A stretch of DNA of 61,251 nt from an uncultured Pelagibacteraceae bacterium. Its GTDB lineage: Bacteria; Pseudomonadota; Alphaproteobacteria; Pelagibacterales; Pelagibacteraceae. Location: NCBI GenBank assembly GCA_902588595.1, contig CACIPT010000003.1, positions 1 to 61,251 on the forward strand. Direction: 5' to 3'. Below the pieces are notes generated by a model that saw only the letters and a list, made by a program, of their open reading frames with translations, had not been told where the DNA came from and did not search any database. Below are positions 1-12,213 of the stretch, piece after piece (positions within the stretch are counted from its first letter, which is position 1; every line of letters starts with the position of its first letter). A program made the translations under genes and the position numbers.

Positions 1-1
1 G

Positions 2-2131
2 GAACAAATTATAAAAATTGGAGGACAAAGTAAAATTAAAGAAGTTAAAGTTGGAATGTCTCATAGAGGCAGATTAAATGTTTTAGCTAATCTATTGCAA
101 AAATCATTTAAAAGAATTTTTAATGAATTTGCAGGAGAAGTTCATGGTACTGCAGAAGAAAGTGCTGGAGATGTTAAATATCATTTAGGAGCATCTTCAG
201 ACAGAGAATTTGATGGAAACTCCGTCCATGTTAGTTTAACGGATAATCCTTCACATTTAGAAGCAGTTAGTCCTGTTGTTTTGGGACAAACAAGAGCAAA
301 ACAATTTTTTCATCGTGATACTGAAAGAAATAAAGTAATACCCATTTTAATCCATGGAGATGCTGCTTTTGCTGCACAAGGTATTGTAGCCGAATGTTTT
401 GCAATGTCAGGACTTCCAGGACATAACACAGGTGGAACAATTCATATAATAATTAATAATCAAATTGGATTTACCACAAGCCCAAGGTTTGCTAGATCAT
501 CTCCATATCCTTCAGATATAGCAAAAATGGTTGAAGCACCAATATTACATGTAAATGGCGACGATCCCGAAGCAACAGTTTATGCAGCAAGGATAGCAAC
601 AGAGTTTAGATTAAAATTTAACAGAGATGTAGTAATTGACATGTTCTGTTACAGAAGGTTTGGTCATAACGAAGGAGATGAGCCAACTTTTACTCAACCA
701 TTGATGTATAAAAAAATTAAATCTCACCCCTCTACTTTAAAAATATATGGAGAAAAACTTGTTAACGAAAATGTAATAACTAAAGAAGATTTTAATAATC
801 TAAATAATAAATTTAAAGCATTGCTTGATGAACAATATAAAACATCTAAAGATTATAAACCTAAATTAGAATGGTTTGAGGGAACGTGGACAAGATATAA
901 GCCAGAAAAAGGAAAAGACAAAAGAGGAAGAAGTGGAGTAAAGGAAGAAAAATTATTAGAAATTTCTGAAAAAATAAATTTAATTCCTGAAAGTCAAAAT
1001 ATACATAAAACTATAAAAAGGATTTTTGATTCCAGATACAAAGCACTAAAACAGAAAAAAAATATAGATTGGTCTACAGCAGAGGCTTTAGCATTTGCTT
1101 CACTTTTAGAAGAAGGTTTTCCCGTTAGATTGGTAGGACAAGATTCTGGAAGAGGAACATTTAGTCAAAGACATTCAGTGTTAAGGAATCAGTTAGATAA
1201 TTCACGTTATATTCCGCTTAACAATATTTCAAAAAATCAAAAAAGATTTGAAATTGTAGATAGTTTACTTTCTGAATTAGCAGTTTTAGGTTTTGAATAT
1301 GGTTATAGTTTAGTGGAACCAAATACATTGACAATATGGGAGGCTCAATTTGGAGATTTTGCTAATGGAGCGCAGATTATAATAGATCAATTCATAGCCT
1401 CAGGAGAAAGAAAATGGTCTAGAGCATCTGGCTTGGTAATGTTGCTTCCCCATGGCTATGAAGGTCAGGGGCCAGAACATTCATCTGGTAGATTAGAAAG
1501 ATTTTTACAACTTTGTGCAAAAGAAAATTTACAAGTAATGAATTGCACAACTCCAGCAAATTATTTTCACGCTTTAAGGCGTCAAATACATCGTGATTTT
1601 AGAAAACCATTAATTATTATGACGCCTAAATCATTATTAAGAAACAAGCTTTGTGTATCGAATTTAGAAGATTTTGGTAAACAAAATTCTTTTCATAGGA
1701 TTCTTTGGGATCATGCTTCAGAAAAAAAATATGGATTTATAAAACTTAAAAAAGACAAAGAAATTAAAAAAGTAATTTTATGCTCAGGAAAAGTATATTT
1801 TGACTTACTAGATGCTCGTGAAAAAATAAAAAGAAATGATGTTCTTTTACTTAGAATTGAACAACTTTATCCTTTCCCAATAAAAAGCCTTGTAAAAGAA
1901 ATTAAAGCTTTTGCAAAAAATGCAAAATTCTATTGGTGTCAAGAAGAACCAAAAAATATGGGAGCATGGCTTTCTGTGCGAGATTATATACAATGGACAT
2001 TAGATTATATAAAAGCTAATAATAGACAAATCATGTATATTGGTAGAGATACTGCAGCATCACCAGCCACTGGATATTCAAAAAGACATTTGGCGCAACA
2101 AAAAGAAATAATTAATAAAGTTTTTAATTAA
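2..2131 (+). CDS. sucA: 2-oxoglutarate dehydrogenase E1 component (5'-truncated by window edge)
   Basis: This is the thiamine-diphosphate-dependent E1 subunit that decarboxylates 2-oxoglutarate in the TCA cycle and passes the succinyl group to the lipoyl arm of SucB. The frame is open from base 2, upstream of the first visible ATG at 56, and that ATG falls inside the conserved [12 protein letters not shown] core. The true start is therefore outside the window, and roughly 250-280 N-terminal residues of a family of about 930-990 are missing. Visible family signatures are the HVNGDDPEA stretch, [13 protein letters not shown] (cofactor region), and a transketolase-like pyrimidine domain with GQDSGRGTF and [14 protein letters not shown]. 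It is followed after 2 bases by sucB and then lpd, the classic complex operon. Identification is firm; only the start is unknown. Confidence 0.97.
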   Translation, partial: EQIIKIGGQSKIKEVKVGMSHRGRLNVLANLLQKSFKRIFNEFAGEVHGTAEESAGDVKYHLGASSDREFDGNSVHVSLTDNPSHLEAVSPVVLGQTRAKQFFHRDTERNKVIPILIHGDAAFAAQGIVAECFAMSGLPGHNTGGTIHIIINNQIGFTTSPRFARSSPYPSDIAKMVEAPILHVNGDDPEATVYAARIATEFRLKFNRDVVIDMFCYRRFGHNEGDEPTFTQPLMYKKIKSHPSTLKIYGEKLVNENVITKEDFNNLNNKFKALLDEQYKTSKDYKPKLEWFEGTWTRYKPEKGKDKRGRSGVKEEKLLEISEKINLIPESQNIHKTIKRIFDSRYKALKQKKNIDWSTAEALAFASLLEEGFPVRLVGQDSGRGTFSQRHSVLRNQLDNSRYIPLNNISKNQKRFEIVDSLLSELAVLGFEYGYSLVEPNTLTIWEAQFGDFANGAQIIIDQFIASGERKWSRASGLVMLLPHGYEGQGPEHSSGRLERFLQLCAKENLQVMNCTTPANYFHALRRQIHRDFRKPLIIMTPKSLLRNKLCVSNLEDFGKQNSFHRILWDHASEKKYGFIKLKKDKEIKKVILCSGKVYFDLLDAREKIKRNDVLLLRIEQLYPFPIKSLVKEIKAFAKNAKFYWCQEEPKNMGAWLSVRDYIQWTLDYIKANNRQIMYIGRDTAASPATGYSKRHLAQQKEIINKVFN

Positions 2132-2133
2132 AA

Positions 2134-3456
2134 ATGACAGAAAAAATTTTAGTACCTGTGCTTGGAGAGAGTATTACTGAAGCAACTATTTCTAAATGGT
2201 TAAAAAGTAAAGGCGACAATATTAATGCTGACGAGCCTATAGTAGAATTAGAGACAGATAAAGTTAATCTAGAAGTTCCATCTCCAATTAATGGTACACT
2301 TATTGAGGTTAATTTCAAAGATGGTGATACAGTAGAAGTTGGCACTATTTTAGGAGAAATTTCAAGCAGTCCAGGAGATCAAAAACAAGAACATGTTAAA
2401 AATAACAAAAAACCACAAAAAAAAGCATCTGATAATATAGTTAATTTTGGCAAAGAAAAAAAACAAAAGCCAAAAATTTTTGAAGATGAAGAAAAAGAAG
2501 AACCATTAGTTTTAACAAAAGAAGAACCATTAGTTTTAACAAAAGAAAAGCCATTAGTTTTAACAAAAGAGTTATCAAGCAGTCAAAAAACAATTAGCGA
2601 AAAAGTATTGTCTCCAGCAGTAAGAAAAATCGTAGAAGAAAACAAGATTGATATTCAATCAGTTAAAGGAACAGGTAAGTCTGGTCAAATTTTAAAGGGT
2701 GATTTAATTAGTTTAATGGGATCAGCTCCTCAGCCATCCGAAAGAAAATTAAAATATGGCCAAGAGGAAAGAATTAAAATGAGCAGGCTAAGACAAACTA
2801 TAGCAAAAAGATTAAAAGAAGCTCAAGAAAATGCAGCCATGTTAACTACATTTAATGAAGTTGATATGACAAATATTATTCAAATGAGGAAAAACAACCA
2901 GGAGGATTTTCAAAAAAGATTTGGAATAAAACTTGGGTTTATGTCTTTTTTTGTTAAAGCATGTGTGCTTGGGTTAAAAGCATTTCCAGCAATCAATGCT
3001 GAGATAGAAAGTCAAGAAATTATATATAAAAATTATTATAATATAAGTTTTGCCGTTGGAACTGAAAAAGGTTTAGTGGTTCCAGTATTAAGAAGTGCTG
3101 ACGAAATATCATTTGCAGAAATAGAAAAAAATATAAAAACCATTTCTGAAAAAGCAAGAGATGGAAAATTAACTATTGATGACCTGCAAGGTGGAACATT
3201 TACAATAAGCAATGGAGGTGTATATGGTTCAATGCTTTCAACACCAATTCTTAATCCACCACAATCAGGAGTTCTTGGAATGCACAATATAGTTGAAAGA
3301 CCAATTGTTATAAATGGGGAAATTAAAATTAGACCTGTAATGTATTTAGCTTTATCATATGATCACAGAATAATAGATGGAAAAGAATCAGTTTCATTTT
3401 TGAAATTATTAAAAGAAAATCTTGAGGATCCAAGAAAATTATTTTTAGATCTTTAA
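2134..3456 (+). CDS. sucB: Dihydrolipoyllysine-residue succinyltransferase (E2 of the 2-oxoglutarate dehydrogenase complex)
   Basis: E2 core of the 2-oxoglutarate dehydrogenase complex, moving the succinyl group from E1 to coenzyme A. The domain order is visible: an N-terminal lipoyl domain (about residues 1-75) with the lipoylated Lys43 in [11 protein letters not shown], a charged flexible linker (about 80-155), a peripheral-subunit-binding domain (about 158-193, [11 protein letters not shown]), and the catalytic domain from about 210, ending in DHRIIDGKE with catalytic His411 and Asp415. The length of 440 residues is normal. The linker contains three tandem copies of an eight-residue unit (see the repeat entry). 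The gene starts 2 bases after sucA and ends 1 base before lpd, so the three are surely cotranscribed. Confidence 0.97.
   Translation: MTEKILVPVLGESITEATISKWLKSKGDNINADEPIVELETDKVNLEVPSPINGTLIEVNFKDGDTVEVGTILGEISSSPGDQKQEHVKNNKKPQKKASDNIVNFGKEKKQKPKIFEDEEKEEPLVLTKEEPLVLTKEKPLVLTKELSSSQKTISEKVLSPAVRKIVEENKIDIQSVKGTGKSGQILKGDLISLMGSAPQPSERKLKYGQEERIKMSRLRQTIAKRLKEAQENAAMLTTFNEVDMTNIIQMRKNNQEDFQKRFGIKLGFMSFFVKACVLGLKAFPAINAEIESQEIIYKNYYNISFAVGTEKGLVVPVLRSADEISFAEIEKNIKTISEKARDGKLTIDDLQGGTFTISNGGVYGSMLSTPILNPPQSGVLGMHNIVERPIVINGEIKIRPVMYLALSYDHRIIDGKESVSFLKLLKENLEDPRKLFLDL
2497..2568 (+). repeat. Three tandem 24-bp units in the sucB interdomain linker
   Basis: Three direct 24-base units at 2497-2520, 2521-2544 and 2545-2568 encode [16 protein letters not shown] and EKPLVLTK. 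The first two are identical at the DNA level and the third differs at two positions (GAAGAACC versus GAAAAGCC). The array lies in the flexible linker between the lipoyl and subunit-binding domains, where length changes are tolerated. It looks like a recent in-frame slippage or duplication. Confidence 0.95.
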
Positions 3457-3457
3457 A

Positions 3458-4858
3458 ATGGCAGAAAAATTTCAAGCAACTATAATTGGAGGTGGCCCAG
3501 GAGGTTATGTTTGTGCAATAAGATTGGCACAGCTAGGCATTAAAACTGCATGCATTGAATCTAGAGGAACATTAGGTGGAACTTGTTTAAATATTGGATG
3601 TATACCTTCAAAAAGTTTGCTTAATCTTTCAGAAAATTTTCATAAAGCAAAAAATTTCTCAAAAATTGGAATTGAAGTAGGCGAAGTTAAACTAAATCTT
3701 CAAAAAATGATGCAAAATAAGGATAAAGCGGTAACGACTTTGACAAAGGGAGTAGAATTTTTATTCAAAAAAAACAAAGTAACTTATTTTAAAGGAACTG
3801 GTAAATTAAAATCAAAATCTGAAATAACAATTATAGACAAAGAAAATAAAGAAAAAAATATTCAATCAGACAATATAATTATAAGCACTGGCTCAGAGCC
3901 TGTATCTCTTCCAGGAATTAAATTTGATGAAGAAAAAATAATATCTTCTACTGGAGCGTTATCATTAAAATCTGTCCCAAAAAAAATGGTAGTTGTTGGT
4001 GGTGGTTATATTGGTCTAGAAATGGGATCTGTTTGGTCGAGATTAGGGTCTGAAGTACATATTGTTGAATTTTTAGATCATATTACACCGGGTATGGATA
4101 AAGAAATTTCAAATGAATTTATGAAAATTTTAAAAAAACAAGGGTTAAATTTTCATTTACAAACTAAAGTTGAAAAAATATCAAAATCAAAAAATGGAGT
4201 TATAATTGAAACTTCGGGCAAAGAAGGAAAAAAAATAAAATTTGAAAGTGATGTAGTTTTGATTTCTGTGGGCAGAAAACCCTATACAAAAAATCTAAAT
4301 TTAGAAAAGATAGGAATAAAATTAGATGAAAAAAAAAGAATTAAAGTTAATAAGAATTATCAAACAAATATAAAAAACATTTATGCTATCGGTGATGTCA
4401 TTGAAGGTCCAATGTTAGCTCATAAAGCTGAAGAAGAAGGTATAGCTCTGGCTGAATTAATATCTGGGCAATCTGGTCATGTTAATTATGAAGTTATACC
4501 AGGTGTTGTTTACACAACACCTGAAGTTGCGTCAGTTGGCAAAACTGAAGAACAACTTAAAGAAAAAGATCAAAAATATAAAATTGGAAAATTTCCTTTT
4601 ATAGCCAATTCAAGAGCAAAAGCGATTGATGAACCAGATGGGTTTGTAAAAATTTTAGCAGATGCAACTACAGATAAAGTATTAGGTGTTCATTTGATAG
4701 GTCCTCATGCAGGAGAATTAATTGCAGAAATGGCAATAGCAATGGAATTTGGAGCCAGCTCCGAAGATATAGCAAGAACTTGTCATGCTCATCCCACTTT
4801 TTCTGAAGCTGTGAAAGAAGCAGCTTTATCAGTAGAAAAAAGGCAAATTCACTCGTAG
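3458..4858 (+). CDS. lpd: Dihydrolipoyl dehydrogenase (E3)
   Basis: FAD-dependent dihydrolipoamide dehydrogenase, the E3 subunit that reoxidises the lipoyl arm and makes NADH. The N-terminal FAD motif GGGPGGY begins near residue 11. The redox-active disulfide is Cys43/Cys48 in GGTCLNIGCIPSK. A second dinucleotide motif, VVGGGYIGLEMG, lies near residue 180. The C-terminal dimer interface carries the His445-Glu450 pair in HAHPTFSE. The length of 466 residues is standard. It follows sucB after 1 base, so E1, E2 and E3 form one operon; E3 may also serve other lipoyl complexes in the cell (family knowledge). A perfect 20-bp palindrome follows directly after the stop codon. Confidence 0.97.
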   Translation: MAEKFQATIIGGGPGGYVCAIRLAQLGIKTACIESRGTLGGTCLNIGCIPSKSLLNLSENFHKAKNFSKIGIEVGEVKLNLQKMMQNKDKAVTTLTKGVEFLFKKNKVTYFKGTGKLKSKSEITIIDKENKEKNIQSDNIIISTGSEPVSLPGIKFDEEKIISSTGALSLKSVPKKMVVVGGGYIGLEMGSVWSRLGSEVHIVEFLDHITPGMDKEISNEFMKILKKQGLNFHLQTKVEKISKSKNGVIIETSGKEGKKIKFESDVVLISVGRKPYTKNLNLEKIGIKLDEKKRIKVNKNYQTNIKNIYAIGDVIEGPMLAHKAEEEGIALAELISGQSGHVNYEVIPGVVYTTPEVASVGKTEEQLKEKDQKYKIGKFPFIANSRAKAIDEPDGFVKILADATTDKVLGVHLIGPHAGELIAEMAIAMEFGASSEDIARTCHAHPTFSEAVKEAALSVEKRQIHS

Positions 4859-4859
4859 T

Positions 4860-4879
4860 ATATTTTCATATGAAAATAT
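4860..4879. repeat. Perfect 20-bp palindrome between lpd and priA
   Basis: ATATTTTCAT at 4860-4869 is followed at once by its exact reverse complement ATGAAAATAT at 4870-4879. It begins one base after the lpd stop codon and its last two bases are the first two of the priA ATG (4878-4880). As DNA it resembles a dimeric-protein operator. As RNA it could fold into an 8-bp hairpin with a 4-base loop just before the priA start. Function is unknown. Confidence 0.7.
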
Positions 4880-6836
4880 GAAAATTCCAATTTTATTACC
4901 AAATATACTTAATCATCCATTTACTTATAAATTTTCAAATTTAAATATAAAATTAGGAGATTATGTTGAAGTACCATTTGGAAAAAATAAAAAAATTGGA
5001 ATTGTTTGGGATGAATTTGAAAAAAATAAAAACAAACAATATTTAATAAAAAATGTAATTAGAAAATTAGAAATTCCGTCCCTTAATTTAGAAACAATTA
5101 ATTTTTTAAAATGGTTTTCAGAATACAATATGGTTCCAATAGGAATGTCATTAAAATTACATTTATTAAGTAATGAAGCTATTGAAATACAAAATAATGA
5201 AGAATTACAAAAATATAATACTTACAAAAAAGCCAATGAAATAAAGCTTTCTAAAGAACAATTAACTTCTGTAAAAGCTATAACAAAAAATGATAATAAA
5301 TTTAGAGTACATGTGATTCAAGGAACAACAGGATCAGGAAAAACAATTGTATATTTTAATAGTTTAAAAAAAAAAATAAAAGAAGGCTTTCAAGGGTTGA
5401 TTTTATTACCTGAAATAGGACTAACTGGAGAATTTCAAAAAAAGTTTAAAGAATTCTTTGGTTTTGATGCTGCTATCTGGCATTCATCAGTAACAATAAA
5501 AAACAAAAAAATTATATGGAATGGCATTGCAACAGGAAAAATTAAAGTATTAATTGGTGCAAGATCCTCTTTATTTTTACCTTTTTCAAATCTTGGTATT
5601 ATTATTGTAGATGAAGAACACGATCAATCTTATAAACAAGATGAAGGGATAATTTATAATGCTAGAGATATGGCTATCTCGAGAGCATCCTTTGCAAATA
5701 TACCGATAAATTTAGTAACAGCCGTACCTTCTATAGAAACTTTCTATAATATTAAAAAAGAAAAATATTTACATTCAAGATTATATAAAAGATATTTAGA
5801 TGCAAATCTTCCAAAACATGAAATTATTAATTTAAATAAAAGTAATTTAAAAAATAATTCATGGATATCTGATACAACAATTGAAAAAGTAAAAGATCAT
5901 TTAAATAAAAATGACCAAGTACTTTTTTTTGTTAATAGAAGAGGATTTGCTCCATATGTTCTTTGTAAAAAATGTTTAAAAGTTCATACATGTTCAAACT
6001 GTTCAATAAATTTGGTTTACCATAAAAAAAAAGAAAATCTAATTTGTCATTACTGTGGCTACACGACAAAATTAAACAGAAAATGCAATGATAATAAAAA
6101 TTGTGAATATGCATTTAGCGGTCCTGGTGTTGAAAGAATTTATGACGAGGTAAAAAAAATATTTCCTGATAAAAAAGTTATTATTTTTTCAAGCGATACA
6201 ATGAATAAAAAATCATCCTCGGAGATTTTAGAAAAAATAAAAAACAATAAAATTTCAATTTTAATTGGTACTCAACTTATTTCTAAAGGATTTCATTTTC
6301 CAAATTTGAACTGCATAGTTGTTGTAGATATAGACTTAACTTTACATGGACATGACTTAAGAGCTGCCGAAAAAAATTTACAATTATATCATCAGTTATC
6401 AGGAAGAGCAGGAAGAACTGGAAAACCAGCAACAGTATATTTTCAAACTTATAATGTTGAATCAAGAATAATATCTCAAATCACAAATTCTAATCCAGAT
6501 ATATTTTTAGAAAAAGAATTAGCTCTTAGAAAAAAAAATAATTTACCTCCATTTGAAAGATTTATATCTATTATATTAAGTGGAAAAAATGAAAAAAAAG
6601 TTGAGTCATTTGCATACAAACTGAAAGAAAAATTAAATAAAAATTTAAATGCAAAAATATTAGGTCCAGTGATTGCTCCAATATTTAAAATAAATAATAA
6701 TTTTAGATATAGAATCTTGATCAGGTCAATAAAAACTCAAAAAATACAAAAAACTCTCTCTAATATTTTAAACAATTTTAAAAATCAGAAAGAAATAAAA
6801 CTAGCGGTTGATGTTGACCCAATAAACTTTAATTAA
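4878..6836 (+). CDS. priA: Primosomal protein N' (replication restart helicase PriA)
   Basis: Superfamily 2 DNA helicase that recognises stalled forks and reloads the replisome. The Walker A motif GTTGSGKT is at about residues 149-156, the Walker B/DEAH-like motif reads VDEEHDQSYKQ, and there is a cysteine-rich zinc-binding insertion (CKKCLKVHTCSNC, CHYCG, then further Cys). C-terminal helicase motifs include GTQLISKGFHF and QLSGRAGRTGKP. At 652 residues it is shorter than the roughly 730 of E. coli PriA, with a reduced N-terminal region. Motif III reads TAVPSIET where the family usually has SATP, with Val283 replacing the Thr. The start at 4878 is 19 bases after lpd and overlaps the palindrome there. 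Confidence 0.93.
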   Translation: MKIPILLPNILNHPFTYKFSNLNIKLGDYVEVPFGKNKKIGIVWDEFEKNKNKQYLIKNVIRKLEIPSLNLETINFLKWFSEYNMVPIGMSLKLHLLSNEAIEIQNNEELQKYNTYKKANEIKLSKEQLTSVKAITKNDNKFRVHVIQGTTGSGKTIVYFNSLKKKIKEGFQGLILLPEIGLTGEFQKKFKEFFGFDAAIWHSSVTIKNKKIIWNGIATGKIKVLIGARSSLFLPFSNLGIIIVDEEHDQSYKQDEGIIYNARDMAISRASFANIPINLVTAVPSIETFYNIKKEKYLHSRLYKRYLDANLPKHEIINLNKSNLKNNSWISDTTIEKVKDHLNKNDQVLFFVNRRGFAPYVLCKKCLKVHTCSNCSINLVYHKKKENLICHYCGYTTKLNRKCNDNKNCEYAFSGPGVERIYDEVKKIFPDKKVIIFSSDTMNKKSSSEILEKIKNNKISILIGTQLISKGFHFPNLNCIVVVDIDLTLHGHDLRAAEKNLQLYHQLSGRAGRTGKPATVYFQTYNVESRIISQITNSNPDIFLEKELALRKKNNLPPFERFISIILSGKNEKKVESFAYKLKEKLNKNLNAKILGPVIAPIFKINNNFRYRILIRSIKTQKIQKTLSNILNNFKNQKEIKLAVDVDPINFN

Positions 6837-6871
6837 GGCCCTTAAATTAAGCTTTTTGGCCAATGTGTCGC

Positions 6872-6900
6872 TTGAAGAGATTAATTTCATATGCTAATTA
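6872..6900 (+). promoter_or_regulatory. Possible sigma70-like promoter for the atp operon
   Basis: In the 106-base gap between priA and atpH, TTGAAG (6872-6877) and TAATTA (6895-6900) are separated by 17 bases, about 43 bases before the atpH TTG. The -10 box is weak and the surrounding sequence is AT-rich, so a chance match is possible. I see no convincing terminator or small gene in this gap. Confidence 0.35.
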
Positions 6901-6942
6901 AATTCAACTTTTATAAAACCTCATAACTAATAAGGATGTACA

Positions 6943-7500
6943 TTGAGCGACAAAAATAGATTTTCCGACTCTTCAGCAAAGAGCTATTCCCAAGCGCTTT
7001 ATGAACTTGCATTTGAAGAAAAAAATTTAAGTGATGTTGAAAAAAATGTAATCTCACTTCTTAAACTTATTTATCAAAGCGGAGATTTTAATTCACTAAT
7101 TAAAGATCCAACAAACAAGCAAGAAGATCAGTTAAATGTTATAAATATAATTTTTGAAAAATTTAATTTAAATAATTTATTAAAAAAATTTTTAAATTTT
7201 CTGGTAATGAAGAGAAGATTTTTTTATGTTGAAAAAATTTTAAAAGATTTCGTAATGATTTGTTCAAAAAACCGTGGTGAAATTTCTGCAAAATTAACTG
7301 TAGCTAAAAAACTTGACGAAAATGAAATAAATAAAATAAAAAATGACTTATCACAAAACTTTGGATCAGATGTTAAATTAAACTATAATTATAACCCTGA
7401 CTTAATAGGTGGATTAATTATGCAAGTAGAAAGTGTTATGATTGATACATCTATCAAAAATAAATTACAGCAAATTGAAAAAAAAATGATAGAGGCATAA
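6943..7500 (+). CDS. atpH: F1F0 ATP synthase subunit delta
   Basis: Delta subunit (OSCP equivalent) linking the F1 head to the peripheral stalk. The 185-residue length, helical N-terminal domain (SSAKSYSQALYELAFEE) and C-terminal strand-rich part (NPDLIGGLIMQV, the OSCP signature) fit the family. The start is TTG at 6943, reading MSDKNRFSDSS; no ATG lies near in frame, and AAGGATG just upstream gives a purine-rich ribosome-binding stretch. It is the first gene of atpHAGDC. The F0 genes are not in this window, which is normal for Alphaproteobacteria, where F1 and F0 are separate operons. Confidence 0.93.
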   Translation: MSDKNRFSDSSAKSYSQALYELAFEEKNLSDVEKNVISLLKLIYQSGDFNSLIKDPTNKQEDQLNVINIIFEKFNLNNLLKKFLNFLVMKRRFFYVEKILKDFVMICSKNRGEISAKLTVAKKLDENEINKIKNDLSQNFGSDVKLNYNYNPDLIGGLIMQVESVMIDTSIKNKLQQIEKKMIEA

Positions 7501-9036
7501 ATGGAAATAAATCCATCAGAGGTAACGAAGATATTAAAAGAACAGATTAAAAAATTTGGAGACAAAGCAGAAGTAACTGAAGTTGGTCAAGTCTTGTCGG
7601 TTGGTGATGGCATAGCTAGAATATATGGTCTAGATAATGTTCAAGCAGGTGAAATGGTTGAATTTTCTGATGGTTCAAAGGGCATGGCTTTAAACTTAGA
7701 AAGCGACAACGTCGGCGTTGTAATTTTTGGTGATGATAGAGCTGTAAAAGAAGGCGATACTGTAAAAAGAACAGGAGCAATTGTAGACACTCCCGTCGGT
7801 AAAGAATTGTTAGGAAGAGTTGTTGATGGATTGGGAAACCCGATAGATGGCAAAGGAGCATTAGATAAAAGTATAAAAAGAAGCAGAGTTGAAGTTAAAG
7901 CACCAGGTATAATTCCAAGAAAATCTGTGAGCGAACCAATGCAATCAGGACTTAAATCAGTTGATAGTTTAGTTCCCATAGGAAGAGGACAAAGAGAATT
8001 AATTATTGGTGACAGGCAAACAGGAAAAACTGCAGTCGCAATTGATACAATAATTAATCAGAAAAAAATTAATGAATCGAATGATGAAAAACAAAAATTA
8101 TATTGTATTTATGTGGCAATTGGACAAAAAAGATCTACGGTAAGACAAATAGAAAAATCATTAGAAGAAGCTGGAGCTATGGAGTATACAACAATAGTTG
8201 CGGCAACAGCATCAGATGCAGCACCACTTCAATTTTTAGCTCCTTACACTGGATGTGCAATGGGAGAGTATTTTAGAGATAATGGAATGCATGCTTTAAT
8301 TATTTATGATGATTTATCAAAACAAGCGGTTGCATATAGACAAATGTCATTATTGTTAAGAAGACCTCCTGGAAGAGAAGCATATCCAGGAGATGTTTTT
8401 TATTTACACAGTAGATTACTAGAAAGAGCTGCCAAACTTAGCGATGAACACGGAGGAGGATCTTTAACAGCACTTCCAATTATCGAAACGCAGGGTGGTG
8501 ACGTGTCTGCATTTATTCCAACCAATGTTATTTCAATCACAGACGGACAAATATTCCTTGAAACAAATTTATTTAACCAGGGAATTAGACCAGCAATTAA
8601 TGTTGGTTTATCTGTATCTAGAGTTGGATCTTCGGCTCAAACAAAAGCTATGAAAAAAGTTTCTGGTTCAATGAAACTAGAACTAGCACAATACAGGGAA
8701 ATGGCCGCATTTGCTCAATTTGGATCAGATTTAGATGCTTCAACACAAAAATTATTAAATAGAGGTTCAAAATTAACTGAGCTTTTAAAACAAAAACAAT
8801 ATTCACCAATGACAGTTGCAGAACAAGTAATTTCAGTTTTTTGTGGTGTTAAAGGTTACTTGGATGATTTAGATCTTAAAGATATTTCTACATTTGAAAC
8901 AAAAATTATTGAAAAATGCAAATCTGAAAAACCAGAAATTTTGGAAGCTATTTCTAAATCCGGAAAAATAGAAGAAGATACTGAAAATTTATTAGTAGAA
9001 ACTATTAAAGAACTAAAACAAAATTTTAACTCTTAA
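7501..9036 (+). CDS. atpA: F1F0 ATP synthase subunit alpha
   Basis: Non-catalytic nucleotide-binding alpha subunit of F1. The P-loop GDRQTGKT lies near residue 170. The region [20 protein letters not shown] and the alpha/beta family signature ([14 protein letters not shown]) are intact. The length of 511 residues matches the family. It begins on the base after the atpH stop codon, so the two are translationally close, and atpG follows after 5 bases. Nothing unusual was seen in the sequence. Confidence 0.98.
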   Translation: MEINPSEVTKILKEQIKKFGDKAEVTEVGQVLSVGDGIARIYGLDNVQAGEMVEFSDGSKGMALNLESDNVGVVIFGDDRAVKEGDTVKRTGAIVDTPVGKELLGRVVDGLGNPIDGKGALDKSIKRSRVEVKAPGIIPRKSVSEPMQSGLKSVDSLVPIGRGQRELIIGDRQTGKTAVAIDTIINQKKINESNDEKQKLYCIYVAIGQKRSTVRQIEKSLEEAGAMEYTTIVAATASDAAPLQFLAPYTGCAMGEYFRDNGMHALIIYDDLSKQAVAYRQMSLLLRRPPGREAYPGDVFYLHSRLLERAAKLSDEHGGGSLTALPIIETQGGDVSAFIPTNVISITDGQIFLETNLFNQGIRPAINVGLSVSRVGSSAQTKAMKKVSGSMKLELAQYREMAAFAQFGSDLDASTQKLLNRGSKLTELLKQKQYSPMTVAEQVISVFCGVKGYLDDLDLKDISTFETKIIEKCKSEKPEILEAISKSGKIEEDTENLLVETIKELKQNFNS

Positions 9037-9041
9037 AGAAT

Positions 9042-11334
<2,293 letters not shown>

Positions 11335-11335
<1 letters not shown>

Positions 11336-11733
11336 TGAGTGAAGAATTTAAAGTTGAAATAGTAAATCCTGAAAAATCTTTTCTATACAAAGAAAATGTA
11401 ACAGAGGTCGTTATACCTGCTTTTGAAGGAGAAATGGGAATTTTAAAGGATCATATTTCAATTATTTCTTTTTTAAAGCCAGGAATAATAAAAGTTTATT
11501 CAAAATCTGAAGAAAATAAATATTTTGTTGAAGATGGAATAGTAGAATTTAAAGATAACAGTTTATCAATTTTAACGAGCTCAATTTATAATATGTCTGA
11601 TTTGGATAGAAATAAAATAGATCAAATAGTTAAAGAAGCTGAAAAAGAATCTAATGCAGACAATATTGATGACCAAAAAAGATATTTAATTGATCAAAAG
11701 GTTGAAGTTTTAAAGAATCTGAGTTTAAATTAA
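11335..11733 (+). CDS. atpC: F1F0 ATP synthase subunit epsilon
   Basis: Epsilon subunit of the central stalk, which can brake ATP hydrolysis. The N-terminal beta-sandwich (KVEIVNPEKSFLYKENVTEVVIPAFEGEMGIL) is characteristic, followed by a two-helix C-terminal domain. The length of 132 residues is typical. The ATG overlaps the atpD stop by one base. The gene ends against the convergent rppH with a 4-base overlap in which the palindrome TTAA supplies a stop on each strand; there is no room for a terminator hairpin between them. Confidence 0.95.
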
Positions 11734-12206
11734 TTTAATATTTTGGATACTTCTTGCTTAAGGTTTTTGTAAACATCTAGTTTAAAATTTACTGCTATTT
11801 TTGTTAAATCTTCTAAATTGATCCACTTCCAATCTAAGAATTCAGGTTTTTTTGTGTTTATATTTATTTCAGACTCATTTCCAGTAAATCTCATAATAAA
11901 CCATTTTTGTGTTTGACCTTTAAATCTACCTTTCCAAATAATTCCTATTAAATGATCAGGCAATATGTATGTTAATTTTTTATCAATTTTTTGGATAAGC
12001 TTTACACTTACTACACTAGTTTCCTCTTTTAATTCTCTGAGGGCGGCTTCATAGTAATCTTCTCCTTCATCAATACCTCCCTGAGGCATCTGCCAAAAAT
12101 TTTTTGGATTATCAATCCTTTTTGCCACAAAAACTTTATTTTTGTTATTCAGCAAAACTATTCCCACACCTTTTCTTAAGGGCAATTTAGAATAATTTTT
12201 TTTCAT
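11730..12206 (-). CDS. rppH: RNA pyrophosphohydrolase (Nudix)
   Basis: Nudix hydrolase that converts 5'-triphosphorylated mRNA ends to monophosphates and so opens them to RNase E decay. The Nudix box is visible as GGIDEGEDYYEAALRELKEE, preceded by the FWQMPQGG motif typical of RppH. I chose the ATG at 12204-12206 (MKKNYSKLPLRKGVGIV), giving 158 residues; the longer frame from 12239 would run into ctpA. It is the last gene of the minus-strand run from rplU and lies 7 bases after ctpA. Its stop overlaps that of convergent atpC. Confidence 0.92.
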   Translation of the reverse strand: MKKNYSKLPLRKGVGIVLLNNKNKVFVAKRIDNPKNFWQMPQGGIDEGEDYYEAALRELKEETSVVSVKLIQKIDKKLTYILPDHLIGIIWKGRFKGQTQKWFIMRFTGNESEININTKKPEFLDWKWINLEDLTKIAVNFKLDVYKNLKQEVSKILN

Positions 12207-12213
12207 TTGTTTA

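Noticed and set aside
6833-6845. TTAAGG-C-CCTTAA palindrome at the end of priA
   Set aside because: The one-base spacer leaves no workable long stem and no U tract follows; it is too weak to call a terminator.
7616-7979. Two long minus-strand open frames opposite atpA
   Set aside because: They lie entirely within atpA, which has full family similarity; the antisense translations show no recognisable domain and reflect codon bias.
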